Assembly: GCF_002102345.1 (NCBI RefSeq) | Contig: NZ_LQPP01000042.1 | Span: 1-64,000 of the forward strand | Direction: 5' to 3' | DNA: 64,000 nt | Source: Mycolicibacterium peregrinum | GTDB lineage: Bacteria > Actinomycetota > Actinomycetes > Mycobacteriales > Mycobacteriaceae | In this document: one piece after another, positions 57,807 to 64,000 of the stretch | Position numbering within the stretch: the stretch's first letter is position 1 | Layout: every line of letters begins with the position of its first letter | Translations under genes and position numbers: made by a program | Notes under the pieces: model-generated | The model's input: the letters and a program-made list of their open reading frames with translations, nothing else | What the model was told of the DNA's origin: nothing | Database searches by the model: none

Positions 57807-59395
57807 GCCACGGCCTCCGAGGAGATGAGCTGTGGGGCAACGGGATCGGGGGCAGTCCAGACGTCGTCGAGACCGCCGACCAGGATGCGGTGCTCGAAGC
57901 GGTGATCGGATTCGGGCAGATCCTCACGCCGGTGCAGGCCGCGGGTTTCGGGCCGGGCCAGGGATGCGGCGGTGATCCAGCGCGCCGCGGCCACCATGGC
58001 GACCGCTTGGCGCTGCTTGTAGGCGGCACGTGCCGGAACCGGGGCGAGACCATCGGCGATGTCACGCCAGAGGGCCTCCAGCGCCGCGGCCGATTGGCGA
58101 AGCCGCTCAGCCGATTTCAGATAGCTGCGCTGTGGCGGCAGGACATGCGACTGGGCCGCCACGACCACCTCGTCGACGGTCGGCGCACCGGAGCGTGACA
58201 GCCCCGCGGGGGGTATCGCCGCAGCCGGTTGGATGCGTCGGGTGCGGCTGAACTCCGCGGCACCTCGTCCGGCGAAGGTGCCCGACGCGATTGCCCAGGA
58301 GCCGTTGCGGCTACCGCCGCCCGACAGCGAGCCGGTGATGAGCTCGCGGGTCGCGGCGTCCCCTGCCGCGTACAGTCCGGGAACCGTCGTCGCACAATCC
58401 GGCCCGACCAGTCGCAGGCCACCGGTGCCACGCACCGATCCCTCGTAGACCATCCGGACCGGGTACGCCGTCGTGAACGGGTCGATACCGGCCTTGTCCA
58501 GCGGCAGAAAGTAGTTCGGCTGGGCATCGCGCATGGTCTGGCGGATGTGTTCGGGCGCTCGGTCCAGTCGGGCGAACACCCGCTCGCCGCGGGTCAGCGC
58601 CCGCTGTGCGTCCTGACGCCCGCTCAGCCCGCGTTGGGTGGTGAAGGGCCGGCCGTGTTCGTCATAGAAGCTGCCCCACTGCAGCATTCGGCCCTTGGTG
58701 TGCACGCCCCACTCGGGCGCCAGTGCGTAGGCCGTGCAGAACTCCATGCCGGACAGGTGCGCGCCGTGCTCGGCCGCCATCAGCAGACCCTCGCCGGTAT
58801 CGACGTTGGTGCCGAAAGTTCCGGACAGGAAGGCGGTTCCGCCGGTGGCCAGCACGACGGCACCCGCGGTGACCTGCCATGGCCGGCCGCCGTCCTGCCG
58901 GGCGATGCCGGTGGCACCGGTGACGACGCCGTCCCGGTCGGCGGTCAGGCTGAGCGCGGGGTGATGGTCGAGGATCAGCACGCCGCTGCGGTGGGCCTTG
59001 CGGCGCATCCGGCGCATGTACTCCGGGCCCTGCAGGCTGCTGCGCATCTCGCGACCGTCGGCGCCCACCGGGAACGGGTAGCCCCACTCGGAGAGCTGCT
59101 CGAGCCGGTCCCATGAGGTCGCCAGTACCCGGAACATCCACTCGGAGTCCGTGATCCGGCCGGCGGCCAGCTCACTCTCGCGTACCGAGTCCTCGCGCCG
59201 CGGGCCGGGACCGATGGCCCACAGGTTGTTCCCCCCGGCGGCGGTGGCCCCGCTGGTGCCGCAGTAGCCCTTGTCCACCAGGATGACCCGGGCACCGGAT
59301 TCGGTGGCCGAGATGGCGGCCCAGGTGGCGGCGGGGCCGCCGCCGATCACCAGGACATCGGTGACCAGCACATCGGGGTCAGCGGGAGCGGTCAT
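57803..59395 (-). CDS. FAD-dependent oxidoreductase of the SdhA/FrdA/AprA superfamily
   Basis: A 530-residue flavoprotein. The N-terminal FAD motif is VLVIGGGPAATWAAISATES, followed by LVDKGYCGTSGATAAGGNN, a conserved turn in this superfamily. VVLATGGTAFLSGTFGTNVDTGEGLLMAAEHGA and GLYAAGDAATRELITGSLSGGGSRNGSWAIASG complete the FAD site. The C-terminal helical cap holds EALWRDIADGLAPV. It is shorter than SdhA. Gene order (importer, flavoprotein, ferredoxin) suggests it oxidises or reduces the imported sulfur compound. The start overlaps the ATPase gene by 17 bases. Confidence 0.87.
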   Translation of the reverse strand: MTAPADPDVLVTDVLVIGGGPAATWAAISATESGARVILVDKGYCGTSGATAAGGNNLWAIGPGPRREDSVRESELAAGRITDSEWMFRVLATSWDRLEQLSEWGYPFPVGADGREMRSSLQGPEYMRRMRRKAHRSGVLILDHHPALSLTADRDGVVTGATGIARQDGGRPWQVTAGAVVLATGGTAFLSGTFGTNVDTGEGLLMAAEHGAHLSGMEFCTAYALAPEWGVHTKGRMLQWGSFYDEHGRPFTTQRGLSGRQDAQRALTRGERVFARLDRAPEHIRQTMRDAQPNYFLPLDKAGIDPFTTAYPVRMVYEGSVRGTGGLRLVGPDCATTVPGLYAAGDAATRELITGSLSGGGSRNGSWAIASGTFAGRGAAEFSRTRRIQPAAAIPPAGLSRSGAPTVDEVVVAAQSHVLPPQRSYLKSAERLRQSAAALEALWRDIADGLAPVPARAAYKQRQAVAMVAAARWITAASLARPETRGLHRREDLPESDHRFEHRILVGGLDDVWTAPDPVAPQLISSEAVA

Positions 59396-60128
59396 GGCCT
59401 ACTTCCTCTCGGACACCGAGTTCGGCCAACAGCACGTGGCGCAGTTCGTCGAACCCGTCGTCGCTGCGGGTGCGGGGGAAGGGCAGTCCGACACGGCGGT
59501 CGAGCGATACCCGTCCGCCCGAGAGGACCACGACCCGGTCGGCCAGCAGGATCGCCTCGTCGACGTCATGGGTGACATGCAGGACCGCCATGTGTCTGCG
59601 CGACCACAATTCGTGCAGCAGCCCGTACATCTTGAGCCGGGTCAGCGCGTCGAGGGCGCCGAACGGCTCGTCGAGCAGCAACAGGTCGGGTTCGCGGACC
59701 AGCGCTCGGGCCAGTGAAACCCGTTGCGCCTCACCGCCGGACAGGGAGAGCGGCCACGCCTTGGACTTGTCGACGGTCTCGCCTGCCAGGCCCACCTCTT
59801 CGAGCGCGGACCGGCCGCGCGCCGTCCGGCTGGGAGCGTCGGGTCCGGCGTCGGGCAAGGCGAAGGTCACGTTGGCCAGGGCGCGCCGCCACGGCAGCAG
59901 CCGCGGGTTCTGGAACACCACCGCTCGCGAGCGAGATACCTTCACCGAGCCGGTGACCTGATCGTCGAGGCCGGCCAGCACACGCAGCAGTGTGCTCTTC
60001 CCGGAACCGGACCGCCCCAGCATCGCGACGAATTCGCCGTCGTCGATCTGCAATTCGAGGTCGTCGAGCACCTGCTGATCACCGAAGGCGCGACACAGGC
60101 CGTGCACCTCGACGACCGGTGAAGTCAT
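59379..60128 (-). CDS. ABC transporter ATP-binding protein (SsuB/TauB-like)
   Basis: A 249-residue ATPase with Walker A (LGRSGSGKSTLL), Q-loop (VFQNPRLLPWR), signature (LSGGEAQRVSLARAL), Walker B (LLLLDEPFGALD) and H-loop (LHVTHDVDEA). This matches the nitrate/sulfonate/taurine importer ATPases. The ATG overlaps the permease stop (ATGA). It energises import with the two upstream genes. Confidence 0.92.
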   Translation of the reverse strand: MTSPVVEVHGLCRAFGDQQVLDDLELQIDDGEFVAMLGRSGSGKSTLLRVLAGLDDQVTGSVKVSRSRAVVFQNPRLLPWRRALANVTFALPDAGPDAPSRTARGRSALEEVGLAGETVDKSKAWPLSLSGGEAQRVSLARALVREPDLLLLDEPFGALDALTRLKMYGLLHELWSRRHMAVLHVTHDVDEAILLADRVVVLSGGRVSLDRRVGLPFPRTRSDDGFDELRHVLLAELGVREEVGHDRSR

Positions 60129-60991
60129 GCCGGCGCTCCCAGACCCTCGAAACCGTTGCGCCAGGACAGCAGGAGCCGTTCCAGTACCCGCACCAGCGTG
60201 TAGGACAGCAGACCCGCCACTGCATAGATGACGATCACGAGCAGCGACACATCGAACTGCAGGTTGGTCTGGGCCCGTGACATCAGGTAGCCGATGCCCT
60301 GGGTGGTGTTGATCATCTCGGCGAAGATCAGGCTGAGCCACGCGCTGGACAGCCCGAGCCGCAGGCCGACCAGGAAGTTCGGCATCGCGCCGGGCAGGAT
60401 CACCTGGGTGATCAAGGTGTGCCGTGGCGCTTCCAGGGTTTGGGCCATCTCGACGAGTTGCCGGTCCACACCGCGGATTCCGGAGTAGGTGTTGATGTAG
60501 ATCGCGATCGCCACTCCGGTGGTGATCAGCACGATCTTGGGGCCCTCGCCGATCCCCATCCAGATGATCAGCAACGGGGTCAGAGCGAAATTCGGTACCG
60601 CCTTGAGGATCTGCATGGTCCAGTCGAGTAGGTCCTCGCCGGTACGGGTGAGCCCGGCCAGGATCGCGAGCGCGACCCCGATGAGAATGCCGAGGACCGT
60701 GCCGGTCAGCACCCGGACCGCCGATGCGCCGACGTGGGTGGCGAGTTGGCCATCGCCGAGCAGGCGCCACGCGGTGGCCGCCACCTCGGTCGGAGGCGGG
60801 AAGAGGTCGGTGTTGAGGAGCCCCGTCATCGAGCCGACGGTCCAGATCGCGAGGATGAGTGCCGGGCTCACCAGCCGGCGAACCGGTCGAGGTAGGCGTG
60901 CCCACAGGCCTTTTCGTCGGCTACGGCCACCGACGACCTCGATGAGTTCCGGACGTGTGGTCGGGGTCTGGACGACGGTCGCTGCGGTCAT
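60125..60991 (-). CDS. ABC transporter permease (SsuC/TauC-like)
   Basis: A 288-residue permease with about six membrane helices. The EAA-loop region is EMAQTLEAPRHTLITQVILPGAMPNFLVGLRLGLSSAWLSLIFAEM, typical of the sulfonate/taurine/nitrate subfamily. The ATG overlaps the binding-protein stop by 4 bases (ATGA). Confidence 0.92.
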   Translation of the reverse strand: MTAATVVQTPTTRPELIEVVGGRSRRKGLWARLPRPVRRLVSPALILAIWTVGSMTGLLNTDLFPPPTEVAATAWRLLGDGQLATHVGASAVRVLTGTVLGILIGVALAILAGLTRTGEDLLDWTMQILKAVPNFALTPLLIIWMGIGEGPKIVLITTGVAIAIYINTYSGIRGVDRQLVEMAQTLEAPRHTLITQVILPGAMPNFLVGLRLGLSSAWLSLIFAEMINTTQGIGYLMSRAQTNLQFDVSLLVIVIYAVAGLLSYTLVRVLERLLLSWRNGFEGLGAPA

Positions 60992-61947
60992 GACTTGGCC
61001 CCGGCCCATTCCCGGACCGAGTACTCGTGGTCGAACGATCCGTCGGCATTGAGGAACTTGTAGGCGGCCTCGAGCTGGTCCACGCCGACCTGGGGGAACG
61101 GTTCGGTGTTGAACTCCTCGGCGCGGGTGGACTTCTGGACGAACTTCAGGTCGGTGTCGTCGGTCTGCGCGACCCAGGCCAGGTAGTCGTCGAAGTTCTC
61201 GGTGATGTCGCGGTTGACGCTGGTGACGGCCTGTTGCCAGGCGCCGATGAACTCGGGGTGGGCGTCGGTGAACGAGCGCAGGGCGATGTTGGTGCCGGTG
61301 CTACCGAAGCCGTGCCGCGACAGGCTGTCGATGATCGGAAAGCCCTTGGATTCCAGCTCGGCCGCGCTGGCGCCGGTCACGACTGCCGCGACGATCTTCC
61401 CGGAACTCAGGCCGGCGATGGACTCGGGGGTGGGAACGTCGCGCACGTGGATCTGGCCGGTCAGCCCTGCGGCATCGATGAGTTGTCGAGCGGCGCGGTC
61501 ACGGATCGTGCCCTGCGGAGCGGTGATGTCCTTGCCGACCAGGCCCTTGATCTCGGCGGGTCCCCCCTTCGCGCCTACCAACCAGGCGTCGCCGTTCACC
61601 GAATCCAGGGACAGCAGAACCACTTTCGGGTCGCGACTCCGGGCCCGCAGGCCCGGGTTGTCTCCGATGGCCGCCACGTCGATGGCTCCGGCGAACAGGG
61701 CGGAGGCGACATCGCTACCGGACTGGAAGAACGAGTACTCGATCTTGCCGACCCCGGCCGATTTGAGTTGTTCGGTGAGGATGCCCTGCTTGTCGCCCCA
61801 GCCCAGCGAGCCCGCGGGGGTACCGGTCACCGACGTGGCCCCGACCCGCAGCGTGTAGCCGTCGGCGTTGTTGTCGTTGGAGCTGCAGGAGACGGCGGTG
61901 GCGAGGACGGTGAGCGCAAAAGCGGTGCGCAACAGGCGGTTGAACAT
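60988..61947 (-). CDS. ABC transporter substrate-binding lipoprotein (SsuA-like)
   Basis: A 319-residue lipoprotein. The signal peptide ends in a lipobox (TAVSC, lipidated Cys at about residue 21). The mature part is a type II binding protein (LRVGATSVTGTPAG, then VASALFAGAIDVAAIGDNPGLRA, and GKDITAPQGTIRDRAARQLI), as in aliphatic sulfonate, taurine and nitrate binding proteins. The Ser/Thr-rich pocket motifs fit an anionic substrate. The ATG is used instead of an upstream GTG. It is the first gene of the operon and is divergent from the P450. Confidence 0.9.
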   Translation of the reverse strand: MFNRLLRTAFALTVLATAVSCSSNDNNADGYTLRVGATSVTGTPAGSLGWGDKQGILTEQLKSAGVGKIEYSFFQSGSDVASALFAGAIDVAAIGDNPGLRARSRDPKVVLLSLDSVNGDAWLVGAKGGPAEIKGLVGKDITAPQGTIRDRAARQLIDAAGLTGQIHVRDVPTPESIAGLSSGKIVAAVVTGASAAELESKGFPIIDSLSRHGFGSTGTNIALRSFTDAHPEFIGAWQQAVTSVNRDITENFDDYLAWVAQTDDTDLKFVQKSTRAEEFNTEPFPQVGVDQLEAAYKFLNADGSFDHEYSVREWAGAKS

Positions 61948-62139
61948 GGGAGCGGGCCTCCGGGGGTCAAGGCGTGAGCACACGCGAATCCGCCCCAGTA
62001 GACGCCCGGCCCGATTTCGGGTCGACGGTTTGGCTCAGCTTGACTGGAAGACCCCTGTGAGTGGGTGATTGACCGGTCTGCGAGCCGCACAGTACGGTGG
62101 AACAACTATTTGGTACCACGTGGACGGGGAAACGGATCG

Positions 62140-63333
62140 GTGACGACGCAACAGGCTGTGGAGCTGTACTACGACCCGTTCGACAATGACATCGACGACG
62201 ATCCGTACCCCATCTGGAAGCGGATGCGCAGCGAGGCGCCGCTCTACTACAACGAGAAGTACAACTTCTATGCGCTGAGCCGGTGGGACGACGTGGCCCG
62301 CGAACTGCCCAACTGGCAGGCCTATCGGTCGGGGCGGGGCACGACGGCCGACATCCTGTTCAGCGGCATCGAGGTTCCGCCGGGCATCCTGCTGTTCGAG
62401 GACCCCCCGCTGCACGATCTTCATCGTCGGCTGCTGTCGAAAGTCTTCACGCCGCGCCGGATGCTGGCCGTCGAGGATCTGGTGCGCGACTTCTGTGCGA
62501 AGGCGCTGGATCCCCTTCGCGGGCAGGACGGTTTGGACTTCGTCGCCGATCTCGGGGCGTTCATGCCGATGCGGACCATCGGTTATCTGCTGGGCATCCC
62601 CGAGGAAGGTCAGGAGCAGATCCGCGCCAGCACCGACAAGAACATCGCACTCTCCGAGGCGACCACCGATGTCAGTGCGACGGTGTTCGTGGAGTCCCTG
62701 GCGATGTTCTCGGAGTACATCGACTGGCGGGCCACCCATCCTTCCGACGACCTGATGACCGAGCTGCTCAACGCCGAGGTCGACGAACCCGACGGCACCC
62801 GGCGCAAGCTGGAACGCACCGAGGTGCTGGCGTACACCGCGATGATCGCCGGCGCGGGCGGCGAAACCACTGCCCGGCTCATCGGTTTCATGGGCCAGTT
62901 GCTGGGAGAGCATCCGGACCAACGCCGGGAACTCGTGGCCGATCCGGGCCTGATCCCGAACGCGGTGGAGGAGACGTTGCGTTTCGAACCGCCGTCACCG
63001 GTGCAGGCCCGGTATGTCGCCCAGGATGTCGAGCACTACGGACAGGGCATCCCCGAGGGCTCGTACATGTTGCTGCTCAACGGATCGGCCAATCGTGACG
63101 AGTCGAAGTTCACCGATCCCGACCGGTTCGACATCCACCGCACCGGCGGCCACCTGAGCTTCGGTCAAGGCTTGCATTTCTGTCTGGGCTCGGCACTGGC
63201 CCGCCTGGAGGCCCGGGTGGCCTTCGAGGAGGTGCTCAAGCGTTGGTCAGACTGGGAAGTGGACTACCCGAACGCTTTCCGCGCCCACACGTCCAGCGTT
63301 CGTGGATGGGCGCGGCTGCCGGTCAAGTTCTAG
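62140..63333 (+). CDS. Cytochrome P450
   Basis: A 397-residue soluble P450. The I-helix oxygen-binding motif is AGAGGETTARLIG, the ExxR motif is EETLR, and the haem cysteine is C348 in FGQGLHFCLGSALARLEAR. The family number is not assigned. The GTG start has GGACGGGG upstream. It is divergent from the sulfonate-type ABC operon with 192 bases between; this region has a CCCGA/TCGGG palindrome at 62010-62021 and no other obvious gene. Its redox partner is not in the window apart from the dicluster ferredoxin, which is a poor match for P450s. Confidence 0.93.
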   Translation: MTTQQAVELYYDPFDNDIDDDPYPIWKRMRSEAPLYYNEKYNFYALSRWDDVARELPNWQAYRSGRGTTADILFSGIEVPPGILLFEDPPLHDLHRRLLSKVFTPRRMLAVEDLVRDFCAKALDPLRGQDGLDFVADLGAFMPMRTIGYLLGIPEEGQEQIRASTDKNIALSEATTDVSATVFVESLAMFSEYIDWRATHPSDDLMTELLNAEVDEPDGTRRKLERTEVLAYTAMIAGAGGETTARLIGFMGQLLGEHPDQRRELVADPGLIPNAVEETLRFEPPSPVQARYVAQDVEHYGQGIPEGSYMLLLNGSANRDESKFTDPDRFDIHRTGGHLSFGQGLHFCLGSALARLEARVAFEEVLKRWSDWEVDYPNAFRAHTSSVRGWARLPVKF

Positions 63334-63988
63334 GGGGACCGGGCGCCGTCGGCACGCTCCAGCGTCCGGTCGCGGGCAACACGGTGAACAGGATCGCGGC
63401 CAGCGGGAGGGCCGGCATCGCGTAGACGACGGGATGCAGCCGGGCTCCGGCGATGAACAGACTGCCGAAGATCAGCAGGCCGATGACCGCACCGACGACG
63501 ACCAGGAGTCGGCCCATCCGGCGCCGCAGCAACAATGCGATGAGGCCGCCGATGGTTGCTGCAGCCGAGATCGCCGCCAGAAAACCGATGGCGACGCAGA
63601 ACAACCGGTCGGTGCGCCACCAGCCTGCGATCAGGTCTGTGGCGATCACGCCGGTGGCCCAGCCGCTGAGGATGGCCAGCGTGGCCGCCACGATGGCCGT
63701 ACGTGGATTGGCACCCGCCGGGGTGCGCGGGACGATCACCGGCCGGGCGCGGGGCACGTAGCTCGTGGCGGCAGTGTCGTCCGCACGGCCGATCAGGCTG
63801 GTCTGGGGTTCCGCGCCACCCGCGGTGGGAATGGCGCCGGTGGGATGACGCCTGATGATGCTCGTGTGGGGTTCGTCGGCCACGGGTACGGGCCGGGAAA
63901 CCGGGTCCTGCGGCTGGCGCCGGATGATGCGGGTGCGGTCGTCGTCCTCGTCCGGGTGATCGGCTGGTATCTGACCGTCGTCGCTCAC
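63323..63988 (-). CDS. Membrane protein with long disordered N-terminus
   Basis: A 221-residue protein. The first 105 residues are polar and carry a repeated motif (RIIRRQP, SIIRRHP, SLIGRAD), each preceded by DxxT or PxT, resembling phosphothreonine-type repeats. Four membrane helices follow (about residues 107-130, 136-160, 168-187, 190-208). The start is GTG. It may be the Rv0954 equivalent, but I am not sure. Its 3' end overlaps the P450 stop by 11 bases. Confidence 0.75.
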   Translation of the reverse strand: MSDDGQIPADHPDEDDDRTRIIRRQPQDPVSRPVPVADEPHTSIIRRHPTGAIPTAGGAEPQTSLIGRADDTAATSYVPRARPVIVPRTPAGANPRTAIVAATLAILSGWATGVIATDLIAGWWRTDRLFCVAIGFLAAISAAATIGGLIALLLRRRMGRLLVVVGAVIGLLIFGSLFIAGARLHPVVYAMPALPLAAILFTVLPATGRWSVPTAPGPPRT

Positions 63989-64000
63989 TCAGCCAACATA

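Noticed and set aside
59379..60905. A 508-codon frame fusing permease-region DNA with the ABC ATPase
   Set aside because: The N-terminal half is an out-of-frame reading of the permease gene; the ATPase starts at the ATG overlapping the permease stop.
61827..62105. Possible cysteine-rich upstream reading frame acting as a sulfur attenuator of the ABC operon
   Set aside because: Mycobacterial cysteine-responsive leaders are short with a run of Cys codons. This frame is 92 codons, has scattered cysteines, and overlaps deep into the binding-protein gene.
1..64000. CRISPR arrays, tRNA or rRNA genes
   Set aside because: No regularly spaced direct repeats with unique spacers and no cloverleaf or rRNA-like stretches were noticed on reading. 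The only tandem repeats are the coding ones and the 20-base pair before uvrD1.

Overview
The window is GC-rich actinobacterial DNA and almost certainly comes from a mycobacterium, most likely a fast-growing environmental Mycolicibacterium-type species. The evidence is the MmpS/MmpL pair, a SigK/RskA operon in the mycobacterial gene order, a Ku/LigD end-joining set, a UvrD1-type helicase, KstR-type operators, a cutinase and many short Sec-secreted proteins. From memory of the M. tuberculosis map, two blocks are recognisable: the sigK block (Rv0444c to Rv0449c) and a long block running roughly from mntH (Rv0924c) to uvrD1 (Rv0949), with species-specific insertions. These synteny statements come from recall, not from a search.

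Left part (1-20.1 kb): a 3' scrap of an IS630-type transposase; a large DUF5667-like membrane protein with aromatic pentapeptide repeats; an SRPBCC protein; a MarR regulator divergent from an mmpS-mmpL-hypothetical operon; an HchA/Hsp31 deglycase; the minus-strand operon FAD oxidoreductase-DUF1365-ufaA1-DUF1295-sigK-rskA, whose genes mostly overlap by 4-7 bases and which is preceded by a sequence matching a SigK promoter; an F420-type LLM oxidoreductase; a carboxylate-amine ligase facing a gamma-glutamylcyclotransferase and mntH; two tandem small secreted paralogues; and an NAD-binding reductase plus SDR pair with a KstR-like site upstream.

Middle part (20.1-41.4 kb): Ku and LigD, which are adjacent in M. 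tuberculosis, are separated here by about 6 kb. That insert holds a PPOX/PdxR divergent pair, a PfkB sugar kinase, a cutinase and a three-gene cassette (secreted HNH nuclease, unknown partner, proline-rich membrane protein) that looks like a toxin/partner module. After LigD come an NTF2-TetR pair, RNase HI, a VOC protein, two acyl-CoA dehydrogenases, a DUF222 remnant beside an IS110-family transposase with a structured 5' non-coding end, a TetR/fadE divergon with a clear operator, an MFS exporter, and an LLM oxidoreductase whose leaderless promoter is overlapped by a near-perfect KstR palindrome.

Right part (41.4-64 kb): an MFS transporter, an AurF-type diiron oxygenase with a C-terminal DUF4873 domain, cobF, a small holin-like membrane protein, FUSC, an Fpg/Nei glycosylase, an SDR, a collagen-like secreted repeat protein, pgi, a succinate-semialdehyde dehydrogenase, an acyltransferase-3/SGNH protein, chorismate mutase, uvrD1, and a five-gene operon joining a sulfonate-type ABC importer to an SdhA/AprA-like flavoprotein and a dicluster ferredoxin. 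A divergent P450 and a membrane protein close the window.

No tRNA, rRNA or CRISPR array was seen. There is no gene-free stretch longer than 300 bases; the longest (34710-35003) is the IS110 5' end. Many genes overlap by exactly 4 bases, and several promoters look leaderless, as is common in mycobacteria.
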